Translations under genes and position numbers: made by a program | From: a bacterium | GTDB lineage: Bacteria; Verrucomicrobiota; Verrucomicrobiia; Verrucomicrobiales; Akkermansiaceae | DNA: 56,708 bases | Assembly (NCBI GenBank): GCA_018222765.1 | Contig: JAAEZT010000026.1 | Span: forward strand, 1-56,708 | Direction of reading: 5' to 3' | Shown: in pieces, positions 35,899 to 45,784 of the stretch | How positions within the stretch are numbered: position 1 is the stretch's first letter | Layout of the letters: each line of letters starts with the position of its first letter | Notes under the pieces: generated by a model | The model's input: the letters and a program-made list of their open reading frames with translations, nothing else | Told to the model about the DNA's origin: nothing | Databases searched by the model: none

Positions 35899-37119
35899 AT
35901 GCCACAGGTTCCCATTATCATGCCCCAACTCGGTGAGTCGATTGCCGAAGCCCGGATTGTCAGACTCTTAATTGGCGTTGGTGATCAAGTGGTCGCGGAT
36001 CAGGACATTATCGAGGTTGAGACAAATAAGGCCACTATGGCGGTAACGACCCTGTGCGGTGGCACGATTACCGAACTTCGAGGAGAGGAGGGGTCGAATT
36101 ATGCTGTGGGGAGTCTTCTTGGGGTTTTGGAGGCGACGGCAGAGGAAATCGAACGAACAGGCTCTCCAACGATCGGCGAAGAGAGTGGCCCGATATCAAA
36201 TGGCAATGAGGAAGAGGAGAATCTTCACTTCAGGCAAGCCGATCAAAGTTACGAGGAACCGAAGTTGGTGGAACCGAGTATCAAAGGTCTTCCCGTTCCG
36301 GCTGGAACAAAAGGCGCGCATTATCTTTCTCCCCGGATGCGGGCGCGCATGGACGAACTTGGATTGCGGGGTGCCGATATTTCCGCTATTGCCGGGAGTG
36401 GAGCGGGTGGCCGGGTTACCGTTGAGGATCTTGAAAAGTTTTTGGAGTATATCTCCGAATGGCCGCACAGTGCGGCCTCTCCAATGCGACTGTCCGTCGC
36501 GGATGCCATGCTGCGCAGTTGGTCCCGTCCTCTGGCTTCTGTCGGTCTTCCAGTGGTTCTCGATTCAGTTCTCGAACATCGCTCGCGTCAAGATCCCAAG
36601 CCTGGGCTGACTTTATATGTTCTCCGGGCTTTCGCGATTGCCCTGGCGGAAGAGCCGACTACGGCGGGTTTTCTGATTGGCGAAAAAATCGTTCATCCCA
36701 GAGCTTACGATATTGGGGTGGCTGTTCAGGTGGAGGATGGCGTAATGGTGCCGGTGTTGCGCAATGTTGATCAGCATACCGTTCCAGAGTTGGCTGAAGA
36801 TTACCGGCATTTGGTTGCCGCGGCCAGAGAACGTCGTCTTACTCCCGATCAAACAAGCGGAGGCATCGCGACCGTGACAAATTTTGGCACCTTTGGATTG
36901 AAATGGGGCACGCCTATTCCGCTTCCCAATGAAACTCTCATTTTAGGATTGGCGGCAGGAATCAAAAAGCCCAAGTGGAGTGATGAAGTGGGTGCCTTTG
37001 TTCCGGTGACCGAGACGGAAATTTGTCTCACCTTCGATCATCGCGTTGTCGATGGCGGGGGAGCCGGGCTTCTCCTCCAACGGATCGGCAAGCTTTTGCA
37101 ATATCCCGAAAATCTCTAA
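35899..37119 (+). CDS. pdhC: 2-oxo acid dehydrogenase E2 acyltransferase (dihydrolipoamide acyltransferase)
   Basis: 406 aa. An N-terminal lipoyl domain with Lys44 in EVETNKATMAV, an acidic linker (~85-130), an E1/E3-binding domain at ~140-178 (LSPRMRARMDELGLRGADIS, GAGGRVTVEDLEKF) and the C-terminal catalytic domain. The catalytic motif FDHRVVDGG (His381, Asp385) is intact. It transfers the acyl group to CoA. The E3 dihydrolipoamide dehydrogenase that must complete the complex is not in this window. The stop overlaps the stop of the convergent PAS-AraC gene in the tetranucleotide CTAA. Confidence 0.93.
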   Translation: MPQVPIIMPQLGESIAEARIVRLLIGVGDQVVADQDIIEVETNKATMAVTTLCGGTITELRGEEGSNYAVGSLLGVLEATAEEIERTGSPTIGEESGPISNGNEEEENLHFRQADQSYEEPKLVEPSIKGLPVPAGTKGAHYLSPRMRARMDELGLRGADISAIAGSGAGGRVTVEDLEKFLEYISEWPHSAASPMRLSVADAMLRSWSRPLASVGLPVVLDSVLEHRSRQDPKPGLTLYVLRAFAIALAEEPTTAGFLIGEKIVHPRAYDIGVAVQVEDGVMVPVLRNVDQHTVPELAEDYRHLVAAARERRLTPDQTSGGIATVTNFGTFGLKWGTPIPLPNETLILGLAAGIKKPKWSDEVGAFVPVTETEICLTFDHRVVDGGGAGLLLQRIGKLLQYPENL

Positions 37120-37895
37120 GTCGAGCGGGAGTAATATTCGCGATATTCTCGGGGGCTCATATGCATCACGGAAATAAATGCGCGAGTAAATGAAGCATGT
37201 TCTTGATAGCCCAGAGAGATTGCAATCTGTCCAATGCTCAAGGTGGTATTCAATAGCCGGTCGCAAGCTGCCGCCATGCGGGCATGGACCAGATAGCGTT
37301 TTGGGGTGGTTCCGAAATATTTACGGAAACGACGTTCCAGGCTGCTTGCCGACATGTGGACTTTTCTTGCAAGTTCCTTGATGCTGATTGGATCATCTAG
37401 ATGATCGTGAATATAATCCACCAGATCAGAAATGGCTCGTTGGGGAGTGGGGAGAGGAGGACCTTCGCCGTGCTCGAGGCGTCTTGAGATTCCGGCAGTT
37501 CCAATGATTTGGTTGTCTTCGTCAAACAAGGGGATTTTCGAAGTCATTCGCCATTCGATTCCGCCGCCTTGCCGGGTAATGATTTCCAATTTATTTTGCA
37601 TCGATTTACCGGTGCTAATGACGCTTTCGTCGTCTTCCTGAAATGTTTTGGCCATTGTCGGGGCAAATAGCGTGGCGTCGGTTTCGCCAATCAGATCTTC
37701 GGGAAGACGGCGGAGCAATTCTGCATAGGCTCGGTTTGCGAAAACGATGGCTCCCTGACGATCCTTGAGCCAGAACATGACCTCGGGGAGGGCTTCGAAC
37801 AAACCAAGAGCGATCTGGCCCGATCTGAGGTTTCCCACAAACTCAATGAATTTAGGGTTTTCCTTGGAATGCTGGTTTCGTTCGCTCATAGTCAT
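37116..37895 (-). CDS. PAS-AraC transcriptional regulator (paralogue 2, next to xyl genes)
   Basis: 259 aa. A PAS domain covers ~28-140: LFEALPEVMFWLKDRQGAIV, NRAYAELLRR, IGETDATLF and IPLFDEDNQIIGTAGISRRL. The AraC helix-turn-helix pair fills ~155-259 (ISIKELARKVHMSASSLERR, IAISLGYQEHASFTRAF, MSPREYREYY). It has the same layout as the protein at 11584-12327. It is divergent from xylA with ~116 bp between starts, so it is the obvious regulator of the xylose operon. The PAS pocket, not a receiver domain, is expected to sense the inducer. Its end overlaps the E2 gene's stop. Confidence 0.92.
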   Translation of the reverse strand: MTMSERNQHSKENPKFIEFVGNLRSGQIALGLFEALPEVMFWLKDRQGAIVFANRAYAELLRRLPEDLIGETDATLFAPTMAKTFQEDDESVISTGKSMQNKLEIITRQGGGIEWRMTSKIPLFDEDNQIIGTAGISRRLEHGEGPPLPTPQRAISDLVDYIHDHLDDPISIKELARKVHMSASSLERRFRKYFGTTPKRYLVHARMAAACDRLLNTTLSIGQIAISLGYQEHASFTRAFISVMHMSPREYREYYSRST

Positions 37896-37919
37896 TCTGA
37901 CGATTTAAGACAAAAGAAC

Positions 37920-37932
37920 GATGGATTCCATC
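37920..37932. promoter_or_regulatory. Candidate operator: perfect inverted repeat in the regulator-xylA gap
   Basis: GATGGA-T-TCCATC is a perfect palindrome (6-bp arms, 1-bp centre) 25 bp upstream of the regulator start and 80 bp upstream of xylA. AraC proteins more often bind direct repeats, so this may serve another factor. I do not see it in the other regulator's divergent gap. Confidence 0.3.
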
Positions 37933-38011
37933 ATGGCAAAAGAAAAGGTATTTCTGCTAGTATCTTCCGGCGGTCGGGAAGATCCTTCCGCGCAATTCCG
38001 AGAAAAGAACC

Positions 38012-39322
38012 ATGTCCGAATACTTTCCTAACATACCCAAGATCCAATATGAGGGTCCTGATTCCGATAACCCCTTGGCCTTTCATCACTACAATCCGGA
38101 GGAGGTGATTGCCGGCAAGTCGATGCGGGATCACATGCGTTTCGGCGCTGCTTATTGGCACTGCATGCGCAATGGGCTGGGTGATCCATTTGGAGAGGGC
38201 ACGGCTTTGATGCCATGGGACGATGGAAGTGACTCACTGGATAATGCGATTGCGCGCGTTCCGGTCTTTTTCGAATTCCTCGAGAAGATTGATATCGATT
38301 ACTATTGTTTCCACGACCGTGACATTTCTCCCGAAGGGGAGACGCTCGCTGAGACTCACAAAATGTTTCACCGCGTGGTTGATGAATTTGAAAAGTATCA
38401 GCAATCCAGCGGCAAAAAGCTTCTCTGGGGAACTGCATGCCTTTTCTCCCATCCACGATATGCTCACGGAGCATCAACTTCGCCCAATGCCGATGTCTTC
38501 GCCTATGCAGCCAGCCAAGTGAAAAATGCCATCGATGCGACTCATCGTCTTGGCGGTCCGGGCTACACTTTCTGGGGTGGGCGCGAAGGATATGGTTCAT
38601 TGATCAATACGGACATGAAGCGTGAGGTAGATCATCTGGCGGCCTTCCTTCACCTTGCTGTCGATTACGCCAAGAAGATTGGCTTTACTGGTCAATTTTA
38701 TATCGAGCCCAAGCCGCGCGAACCTTCTACCCACCAGTATGATTCCGATTCGGCGGCTTGTTTGAATTTCCTTCGCGAATATGATCTCCTTGATCACTTC
38801 AAGCTGAATCTCGAGACTAATCACGCCACTCTCGCCGGCCATACCATGGAGCATGAGATGGAGGTGGCCATCGGAGCCGGAGCTCTTGGCTCGGTTGATG
38901 CCAATCGTGGTGACGAGCTTCTCGGATGGGATACCGATCAGTTCCCAACAAATCTCTACGGCACAACCAATATCATGATCCGCCTCCTTAAGATGGGTGG
39001 ATTCACTACCGGTGGACTTAACTTCGATGCCAAACGTCGTCGCGAAAGTCACGAGCCCGAAGACCTCTTCCATGCTCACATCGGAGGGATGGATGCCTTC
39101 GCGCGTGGCTTAAAAGTTGCCGCCAAAATTATCGAAGATGGCAAGTTCGACGACTTTGTGAAGACCCGCTATGAGTCCTTTGACTCAGGTATCGGTGGTC
39201 AGGTTGAAGCGGGATCTATTAGTCTTGAAGACCTCGATTCCTACGCCGTTGGTATTACCCCTCCGCAACTTACGAGCGGACGTCAGGAGCGTCTCGAGAA
39301 TTTGCTCAATGATTACCTCTAG
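38012..39322 (+). CDS. xylA: Xylose isomerase
   Basis: 436 aa, the length of class II xylose isomerases. It converts D-xylose to D-xylulose. Family blocks: [24 protein letters not shown]-like [76 protein letters not shown] and [20 protein letters not shown]. The active-site His (HDRD) and metal-binding Glu/Asp residues in these blocks are present. First gene of the operon; divergent from a PAS-AraC regulator, and followed 12 bp later by the xylulokinase gene. Confidence 0.97.
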   Translation: MSEYFPNIPKIQYEGPDSDNPLAFHHYNPEEVIAGKSMRDHMRFGAAYWHCMRNGLGDPFGEGTALMPWDDGSDSLDNAIARVPVFFEFLEKIDIDYYCFHDRDISPEGETLAETHKMFHRVVDEFEKYQQSSGKKLLWGTACLFSHPRYAHGASTSPNADVFAYAASQVKNAIDATHRLGGPGYTFWGGREGYGSLINTDMKREVDHLAAFLHLAVDYAKKIGFTGQFYIEPKPREPSTHQYDSDSAACLNFLREYDLLDHFKLNLETNHATLAGHTMEHEMEVAIGAGALGSVDANRGDELLGWDTDQFPTNLYGTTNIMIRLLKMGGFTTGGLNFDAKRRRESHEPEDLFHAHIGGMDAFARGLKVAAKIIEDGKFDDFVKTRYESFDSGIGGQVEAGSISLEDLDSYAVGITPPQLTSGRQERLENLLNDYL

Positions 39323-39334
39323 GATTGTTCAACC

Positions 39335-40885
39335 ATGTCTCTCGTTCTAGGATTAGATTCTTCGACCCAAAGCCTCTCGGCGGTTCTTCTTGATGCTGAT
39401 CAAGGTGTCGTCGTGGCCGAGGATTCGGTGAATTTTGGAGACGATCTCCCCCAATATCAACAAAGCCACGGTTATGCCGAAGGCGGAGTGAGAGGGGAGA
39501 TCCATGCTAATCCTATGATGTGGGTCGAGGCCCTAGATCTCCTTCTGGCACGAATGAAATCCAATGGGGTGGACTTCAGTTCTGTCGTTGCCGTTTCCGG
39601 TTCCGGGCAACAGCACGGGAGTGTCTATCTTCGTTCTTGTTTTGGCGAGAAGCTCTCTGAATTGGATTCCGCTCAGAGTTTGGTTGAGCAAATCGAAGGA
39701 TGCCTGACTCGAAAAAGTTCTCCGATCTGGATGGACAGTTCGACTTCCGCGGAATGTGCCGAGATTGCTTCGGCAGTGGGTGGAAATGAAGTCGTTTGCG
39801 CCAAGTCCGGTTCGATTGCCGTGGAGCGTTTTACCGGATCTCAAATCCGGAAATTTTCTAAAACAGAACCAGAGGCCTACGCCGAAACGGGAGTGATTCA
39901 TCTGGTGAGTTCATATTTTGCTTCCATCCTTGCGGGCAGGAACGTCCCGATTGATCGAGGCGACGGTGCCGGAATGAATCTCATGAACCTTTCTTCCGGT
40001 GACTGGGACGAGGATTTGGTGGAAGCCACTGCGGATGGATTGAAAGACAAACTTCCTCCTGTCGCTCCTTCGAATACCAACTCAGGGCCGATTTCGTCAT
40101 ACTTTGTTCAGAAATATGGCTTCAGCGAAAACTGTCAAACCGTGATCTGGTCCGGAGATAATCCCTGCAGCCTCATCGGAATGGGCGCAGCGAAACCAGG
40201 CAAGGTGGTCATTAGTTTGGGAACCAGCGATACTTTGTTCGCGGCTATGTCCGAGCCGAAGACCGATCCCAATGGCTACGGTCACGCCTTTGGTAATCCT
40301 GTCGGTGGCTACATGAGCCTCATCTGTTTCAAAAATGGATCTCTTGCGAGGGAAGCGATCAAAGACCAATTCAATCTCGAATGGTCTGCTTTTGAGAAAG
40401 ACGGACTTGCACAAACGCCTATCGGAAACGACGGCATCCTTATGTTGCCGTTTTATGAGCCGGAGATCACACCCCGTATTGATACCGGTGGTCCGGTGTT
40501 CTCTACTAATAACGAACTCACTCCAGAGCAAAGCGTCCGAGCTGTTTTGGAATGTCAGTTCCTCAACATGCGAAACAATTTCGGATGGCTCGGCGTTGAA
40601 CCGACTCGCATTTCTCTCACCGGTGGTGCGTCGGCAAATGATGGAATCGCCCAGGTTGTCGCAAATGTCTTCGGGGTTCCTGTCGATCGTCTTGATGTTC
40701 CCGGATCTGCCACTATCGGAGCAGCAATGCGGGCAGGACATGCAATTGGAATCGACCTTGATGTCCTAGAGAATAATTTTTCACAATCCAAAGAAGGTTC
40801 GACTATTGAGCCTGAAGAAGGAGCGTTTGAGATCTACCAACAAATGCTTCCTCAATTTTCCCAGTTCATTTTAAGCCAACACTAA
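39335..40885 (+). CDS. xylB: Xylulokinase (FGGY family)
   Basis: 516 aa. It phosphorylates D-xylulose to xylulose 5-phosphate for the pentose phosphate pathway. FGGY-fold blocks: [17 protein letters not shown] (ATP phosphate-1 motif), [62 protein letters not shown], and the C-terminal [20 protein letters not shown] with [14 protein letters not shown]. It follows xylA directly, so the specificity for xylulose is well supported by position. Start: the ATG at 39335. Confidence 0.95.
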   Translation: MSLVLGLDSSTQSLSAVLLDADQGVVVAEDSVNFGDDLPQYQQSHGYAEGGVRGEIHANPMMWVEALDLLLARMKSNGVDFSSVVAVSGSGQQHGSVYLRSCFGEKLSELDSAQSLVEQIEGCLTRKSSPIWMDSSTSAECAEIASAVGGNEVVCAKSGSIAVERFTGSQIRKFSKTEPEAYAETGVIHLVSSYFASILAGRNVPIDRGDGAGMNLMNLSSGDWDEDLVEATADGLKDKLPPVAPSNTNSGPISSYFVQKYGFSENCQTVIWSGDNPCSLIGMGAAKPGKVVISLGTSDTLFAAMSEPKTDPNGYGHAFGNPVGGYMSLICFKNGSLAREAIKDQFNLEWSAFEKDGLAQTPIGNDGILMLPFYEPEITPRIDTGGPVFSTNNELTPEQSVRAVLECQFLNMRNNFGWLGVEPTRISLTGGASANDGIAQVVANVFGVPVDRLDVPGSATIGAAMRAGHAIGIDLDVLENNFSQSKEGSTIEPEEGAFEIYQQMLPQFSQFILSQH

Positions 40886-40907
40886 TCCTCAAAAACCAAA
40901 TTATATT

Positions 40908-41963
40908 ATGCCAAGACCAGTCACCCTCTTCACCGGCCAGTGGGCCGATTTGCCACTCGTCGAGCTCCTGCCAAAAGTTAAGGAAATGGGATACGACGGA
41001 GTTGAACTCGCCTGTTGGGGGGATCACTTCGATGTGCAAGCCGCCCTCAATGATGACAGTTACATTACAAATCATTGGGAGCTTCTTAAAAAGAACGACC
41101 TCGCGTGTTACGCCATCTCATCCCATCTTGTGGGTCAGGCGATCTGCGACAATATCGACGAGCGCCACGCGGCAATTCTCTCGCCTGAAATCTACGGCGA
41201 CGGAGATCCTGAAGGAGTTCGCCAGCGTGCCGCCCAGGAAATGATCGATACTGCCAAAGCTTGTCGTAAGTTTGTCGACGCGGGTGCTGACTATATGGCT
41301 GGAAAGCTTCCTTCCGGAATCGGAGCCGTTGTCAACGGCTTTACTGGCTCCAGCATCTGGCATGCGCTCTACGCGTTCCCTCCAACTGACCAAGCGTTTC
41401 TCGAAAAAGGCTACGTCGATTTTGCAAATCGCTTTGGGCCAATCCTTGATGCTTTCGAAAAACAGAATGTTAACTTCGCACTCGAAGTTCACCCTACAGA
41501 AATTGCTTTCGACATTGCTACTGCCGCCCGCGCCATTGAAGCCGTCGGTGGACACAAGCGATTCGGCTTTAACTACGATCCAAGCCACCTCGGCTACCAG
41601 GGTGTCGATTACGTCCGCTTTATTCGCGAATTCGCAGACCGTATATTCCATGTTCACATGAAGGACGTCTGGTGGGGGCACGGTGACGGAACGGTTGGTG
41701 TCTTCGGTGGGCACACGGATTTCTGCGATGCGCGTCGCGCCTGGGATTTCCGTTCGGTCGGACGTGGCGATATCAACTTTGAAGAAATTATTGTCGCCCT
41801 GAACGATACCCAATACAGCGGACCTCTCTCAGTTGAATGGGAAGATGGACGGATGGAGCGTTTTCACGGAGCCACCGAAAGTTGCGCCTTCACCAAGGCT
41901 CTCGACTTCCCGCGTAATGAAGGCGGAATGTTTGACTCGGCATTCGACGGAGATAACCAGTAA
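40908..41963 (+). CDS. Sugar phosphate isomerase/epimerase family protein (xylose isomerase-like TIM barrel)
   Basis: 351 aa, a single AP endonuclease 2-type TIM barrel. Metal-site blocks: [48 protein letters not shown] and [12 protein letters not shown]. Members act on ketosugars, inosose or hydroxypyruvate. It sits in one operon with xylAB (22 bp after xylB) and two Gfo/Idh dehydrogenases (12 bp before the first). That neighbourhood suggests oxidised-sugar or inositol-like substrates, but the exact reaction cannot be read. Confidence 0.87.
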   Translation: MPRPVTLFTGQWADLPLVELLPKVKEMGYDGVELACWGDHFDVQAALNDDSYITNHWELLKKNDLACYAISSHLVGQAICDNIDERHAAILSPEIYGDGDPEGVRQRAAQEMIDTAKACRKFVDAGADYMAGKLPSGIGAVVNGFTGSSIWHALYAFPPTDQAFLEKGYVDFANRFGPILDAFEKQNVNFALEVHPTEIAFDIATAARAIEAVGGHKRFGFNYDPSHLGYQGVDYVRFIREFADRIFHVHMKDVWWGHGDGTVGVFGGHTDFCDARRAWDFRSVGRGDINFEEIIVALNDTQYSGPLSVEWEDGRMERFHGATESCAFTKALDFPRNEGGMFDSAFDGDNQ

Positions 41964-41975
41964 AAACAAATTATT

Positions 41976-43055
41976 ATGGCAACTAAAATTGGAGTAATCG
42001 GAGCAGGTGGGATGCTGCAGTATCACGCAGCCGGGTTCAAACAAGGCGGAGGCGAAATCGTCGCCGTCGCGGACGTCGCACCGGGCGCAGCCGCCACAGC
42101 AGCTGAAAAATACGACATCGCGCAGTCATTTGAGAGCGTTGAGGAAATGCTTGAGAATTCGGGCTGCGATGCGGTAAGTATTATCGTTCCCAACAAGTTC
42201 CACGCGCCACTGGCGATCCAGTGCATGCAGGCGGGGAAGCACGTCTTCTGTGAAAAGCCTCCTGCGCTCAGCGCAGAGGAGGTCGAAGAAATGATTGGGG
42301 TTTCGCAAGCCACCGGGAAGCGTCTCATGTTCAACTTCAACAACCGGGCGCGTCCCGAGTCCCGTGAGATGATGAAGTTTATTTCAGCCGGCGATGCTGG
42401 GACGATCAATTCGGCGCAAGCCAAGTGGATTCGGCGCACCGGTATTCCGGGCTTCGGTGGTTGGTTTACGACCAAGGCTTTGTCTGGCGGAGGCCCACTC
42501 ATCGACCTCCTTCACATGGTGGATCTCGCGATGTATTTCATGGGATATCCTGAGCCAGCCCACGTCATGGGGCAGACCTTTGATACATTCATTACCGATA
42601 AGGGCTTCAAGGGCCCGTGGGGTATACCAGACCGTGCAGATGGCGTCACCGATGTTGAAGCTGCTGCTCACGGATTCGTTTCTTTTAAGACGGGTCAGGT
42701 TCTCTCGCTGCAGGTTTCCTGGGCCGAGATGATCAAGCGTGAAGAGGTTTCAGTTGTTTTCCAGGGCACCCAAGCTGGAGGAAAAGTAGAACGCCTCTTT
42801 GGCACCGATGGTCTGGATGAAACGGCGATCGATACCTGCGAGCTTTATGTTCAGGAGGATGGGAAGTCGGTTGACCGCACCGTCGTTGTCGAGGAATGCG
42901 AAGATATGGGCCGGATTAATTCCGCTGCCAACTTCGTGGAGACCATCGATGGCAAAGCCGAACCTCTCAATACACCGGATCAGGCACTTTCCCTGATGAA
43001 GGTGATTGATGCCATTTATCAATCTGCACAAAGTGGACAACCAGTCAGCCTTTAG
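41976..43055 (+). CDS. Gfo/Idh/MocA family oxidoreductase (xyl operon, first)
   Basis: 359 aa with an N-terminal NAD(P)-binding Rossmann fold (KIGVIGAGGMLQYHAAGF) and the catalytic-Lys motif FCEKPPALSAEEVEE (Glu93-Lys94-Pro95). C-terminal substrate domain: INSAQAKWIRRTGIPGFGGW, SGGGPLIDLLHMVDLAMYFM with the conserved His/Asp region. The standard EKP motif contrasts with the altered protein at 12400. It lies 12 bp after the TIM-barrel gene and 12 bp before its relative. A two-electron oxidation of a cyclic sugar or polyol is the likely reaction. Confidence 0.88.
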   Translation: MATKIGVIGAGGMLQYHAAGFKQGGGEIVAVADVAPGAAATAAEKYDIAQSFESVEEMLENSGCDAVSIIVPNKFHAPLAIQCMQAGKHVFCEKPPALSAEEVEEMIGVSQATGKRLMFNFNNRARPESREMMKFISAGDAGTINSAQAKWIRRTGIPGFGGWFTTKALSGGGPLIDLLHMVDLAMYFMGYPEPAHVMGQTFDTFITDKGFKGPWGIPDRADGVTDVEAAAHGFVSFKTGQVLSLQVSWAEMIKREEVSVVFQGTQAGGKVERLFGTDGLDETAIDTCELYVQEDGKSVDRTVVVEECEDMGRINSAANFVETIDGKAEPLNTPDQALSLMKVIDAIYQSAQSGQPVSL

Positions 43056-43067
43056 TTCTCTAGAATC

Positions 43068-44222
43068 ATGAACCGTAAACTGAGAATGGGAATGGTCGGT
43101 GGGGGCCGTGGAGCCTTCATTGGTCAAGTCCATCGTATGGCTGCCAATTTGGACGGCAAAATCGAATTGGTTGCAGGGGCGTTTTCCGCTAACCCTGAAA
43201 AGTCCAAACTTTCGGGACAGGACTTCTTTATTGATCCAGATCGGGCCTATGGGAGCTACGAGGAAATGGCTGCTGCTGAAGCCGCTCGTGAGGACGGCGT
43301 CGATTTCGTCAGCATCGTGGTGCAGAACCACCTTCACTTTGCCGTGGCCAAAACCTTCCTCGAAGCAGGAATTAATGTGATTTGCGACAAACCGCTCGCG
43401 TTGAATATCGAAGAAGCCAAGGAGCTTCAGAAGATTGTTCACAATTCAGATCTCGTTTTCGCGCTGACTCATAACTACACCGGTTATCCAATGGTTAAGG
43501 AAGCCAAGCGCATGCTTGATGAAAAGGAATTGGGACGGGTGCTCAAGATCGTCGTGGAATATCCGCAGGGTTACGCGGTGGGAGATGTCGAAGGGGAAGG
43601 CTCAGGTGCCATCTCGAACTGGCGCGCCGATCCCAAGATCGCCGGAGCATCCAATTGCATGGGGGATATTGGAACGCATGCTCATAATCTTGCCCGCTAC
43701 ATTACCGGGCTGGAAATCGATGAACTTGCGGCCGAGTTGACCGCCTTTATTCCTGGCCGTGAATTGGATGATGATGGAAATTGCCTTGTCCGTTTCGAAG
43801 GTGGCGTGAAGGGAATTATTTACGCTTCCCAGATTTCCAATGGGGATGAGAATAACCTTAATATCCGCATCTATGGAACGAAAGCTTCCATCGAGTGGCA
43901 TCAGGAAGATCCCAACGAGCTCGTCGTCAAATACGCCAATGCTCCGCGGAAGACCTATCGCCGTGGAAATGACTACCTTGGCGAAGCCGCCAAGGGCAAT
44001 AGTCGGACTCCGTTTGCGCATCCTGAGGGCTTCATCGAGGCATTTGCCAATGTCTATTTAGCCGCCGCCGCTGCAATTACTGACAAGATCGATGGAAATG
44101 AAGCACCGGAAGCTGGTTATGACTTCCCGACGGTTGACGACGGCGTTGCGGGCATGGCCTTTATCAAGGCTTGCGTTGAGTCATCCCAAAACAACGCAGC
44201 CTGGACCAAGCTCGATACCTAA
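43068..44222 (+). CDS. Gfo/Idh/MocA family oxidoreductase (xyl operon, second)
   Basis: 384 aa. N-terminal NAD(P) site RMGMVGGGRGAFIGQVHRMA and the motif ICDKPLALNIEEAK (Asp107-Lys108-Pro109, a common DKP variant). C-terminal blocks: ALTHNYTGYPMVKEAKRML, LKIVVEYPQGYAVGDVEG, GASNCMGDIGTHAHNLARYI, with the catalytic-type Asp/His in GDIGTHAHN. It diverges clearly from its neighbour, so this is not a recent tandem duplication. It is the last gene of the operon, with a strong hairpin terminator 20 bp downstream. Confidence 0.88.
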   Translation: MNRKLRMGMVGGGRGAFIGQVHRMAANLDGKIELVAGAFSANPEKSKLSGQDFFIDPDRAYGSYEEMAAAEAAREDGVDFVSIVVQNHLHFAVAKTFLEAGINVICDKPLALNIEEAKELQKIVHNSDLVFALTHNYTGYPMVKEAKRMLDEKELGRVLKIVVEYPQGYAVGDVEGEGSGAISNWRADPKIAGASNCMGDIGTHAHNLARYITGLEIDELAAELTAFIPGRELDDDGNCLVRFEGGVKGIIYASQISNGDENNLNIRIYGTKASIEWHQEDPNELVVKYANAPRKTYRRGNDYLGEAAKGNSRTPFAHPEGFIEAFANVYLAAAAAITDKIDGNEAPEAGYDFPTVDDGVAGMAFIKACVESSQNNAAWTKLDT

Positions 44223-44241
44223 AATCCATTAAAACTCTCCC

Positions 44242-44278
44242 AAGAGCTGCTCTTTACTACAAAGAGCGGCTCTTTTTG
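44242..44278 (+). terminator. Rho-independent terminator of the xylose operon
   Basis: A 14-bp stem, AAGAGCTGCTCTTT (44242-44255) with AAAGAGCGGCTCTT (44261-44274), one G-T wobble, a 5-nt loop ACTAC, followed by TTTTG. It sits 20 bp past the stop of the last Gfo/Idh gene. Confidence 0.9.
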
Positions 44279-44318
44279 TATTCTTGTGAATTCCTATTCT
44301 ATCTCTATAGTCGGGCCA

Positions 44319-44906
44319 ATGAAGCGGTTAATTTTATTCTCATTTCTGCTCGCAGGCTTGAGTTCTTGTTCTTCTTCGTCGGAAGAAGGGGAGTCCGCCC
44401 AAAAATCAAAGGTTGGGAAGGAATATAGCCTCAATCAAAAGAATCCGTTCGAATGGAGCGACGACGATGTTCAAAAAGCAACGAACGGGACTATCGAAGG
44501 CGGGAAGCGAAGCCGTTACGATAAGGCCGGATCTTCTATGTATGCTCAGAAGGGAGCAGCGTCATATCTCAACAAGAGTTACACCAAGGAAACTTGGAGA
44601 GGTGGTAAAAACTACAATACCGGATCTTATCAGGCGGAGAGCTTCGGAAGCGCTGGAAAGCAGTCGAGACTCAGCAATCAACGTTCTGGCGAAAACTCGC
44701 AGGTGGCGAGAGCGTCGGGACAAAACTATTTGACCGGCTCATATCGCACTGGCTCAGCCCAAGAGACCGGACGCTCGGCCCAGACAGGTTCGAATGGTTA
44801 TGTAGATAATCGGCGCGATAATTATGGCTGGATTCCGACAGTTTACAGCCGCGACGATCATCGTCGCATGAGTATGGGGGAGGCCAAGAGCCTCTTGAGT
44901 CGCTAG
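44319..44906 (+). CDS. Hypothetical lipoprotein with Gly/Ser/Thr-rich repeats
   Basis: 195 aa from the ATG at 44319. MKRLILFSFLLAGLSSC is a lipoprotein signal with Cys17 in LSSC. The mature part is low-complexity and basic, with recurring short elements: NYNTGSYQAESFGSAGKQSR, then NYLTGSYRTGSAQETGRSAQ. No catalytic domain is seen. A related but different start at 44286 would precede the signal. Function unknown; a surface or matrix-associated protein is possible. It is followed 42 bp later by the ion channel gene. Confidence 0.7.
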   Translation: MKRLILFSFLLAGLSSCSSSSEEGESAQKSKVGKEYSLNQKNPFEWSDDDVQKATNGTIEGGKRSRYDKAGSSMYAQKGAASYLNKSYTKETWRGGKNYNTGSYQAESFGSAGKQSRLSNQRSGENSQVARASGQNYLTGSYRTGSAQETGRSAQTGSNGYVDNRRDNYGWIPTVYSRDDHRRMSMGEAKSLLSR

Positions 44907-44948
44907 TGGATCTCAATTTTTAGTAAGGGCCAATGGCCCCAGGAGACG

Positions 44949-45773
44949 ATGGAAGAGAATCAAGAAGAGTCATTGAAGGAGCGTCTTTGGCGGGTGATTT
45001 TCGAGGCAGAAACGCCGATGGGCAAAGCTTTCGATGTTGTTTTGCTCTGGGCCATTGTCCTGAGTGTCGTTGCGGTGATGTTGGAAAGTGTTGCGAGTAT
45101 TGATGCAAAATACCACACAACCTTGAAGGCCTTTGAGTGGGGGTTCACTATTCTATTCACGATAGAGTATCTTCTGCGAATCTTTCTCGTTCGTCATCCG
45201 CTGAAGTACATGCTGAGCTTTTTCGGAATTGTAGACCTTTTATCCTGTATCCCAACTTATCTCGGTCTTTTTATAGGAGGAGCCCATTCCCTCATGGTCA
45301 TTCGTATTCTCCGGTTGTTGAGGATGTTCCGTGTGCTCAAGATGGTTGGGCATGTCCGGGGCGGACAAGTCATCATGCGCGGTCTTTTACAAAGCAGGGC
45401 CAAAATATTTGTTTTCTTCTTCAGTGTGCTGTTATTTGCAATTTTGGCGGGCACCTTAATGTATTTGGTGGAATCGGGTGAGCCGAATACTCAGTTCACT
45501 AATATTCCTATCAGTATTTATTATGCGATCGTTTCGATAACAACGGTGGGATACGGAGATATCGTCGCGACCACGATTACTGGGAAGTTTCTGACCTCAT
45601 TTTTTGTTCTGAGCGGTTACGCTATCATTGCGGTCCCTACCGGCATCGTGACTTCGGAGTTGATCAAGTCTCACTTTGGAGACCACACGAGCGAAGCCTG
45701 TCAGGGATGCGGAATTCACGGGCATCTGCCGGATGCCAAGTATTGTCGCTGCTGTGGCGATAAGTTGCATTAG
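44949..45773 (+). CDS. Voltage-gated-type potassium channel with C-terminal zinc ribbon
   Basis: 274 aa with six membrane segments. S4 at 118-131 has regularly spaced Arg ([14 protein letters not shown]), and the selectivity filter TTVGYGD is at 198-204. Pore flanks: [20 protein letters not shown] and [20 protein letters not shown]. After S6 a short cytoplasmic tail carries a zinc-ribbon-like unit with Cys251/Cys254 and Cys266/Cys269 (CQGCG ... CRCCG). The tail could gate or anchor the channel by metal or redox state. It precedes menB by 11 bp. Confidence 0.9.
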   Translation: MEENQEESLKERLWRVIFEAETPMGKAFDVVLLWAIVLSVVAVMLESVASIDAKYHTTLKAFEWGFTILFTIEYLLRIFLVRHPLKYMLSFFGIVDLLSCIPTYLGLFIGGAHSLMVIRILRLLRMFRVLKMVGHVRGGQVIMRGLLQSRAKIFVFFFSVLLFAILAGTLMYLVESGEPNTQFTNIPISIYYAIVSITTVGYGDIVATTITGKFLTSFFVLSGYAIIAVPTGIVTSELIKSHFGDHTSEACQGCGIHGHLPDAKYCRCCGDKLH

Positions 45774-45784
45774 GGCGTTGCAGG

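Noticed and set aside
41976-44222. Recent tandem duplication of the two Gfo/Idh genes
   Set aside because: Their sequences differ throughout, including EKP versus DKP and different C-terminal motifs.
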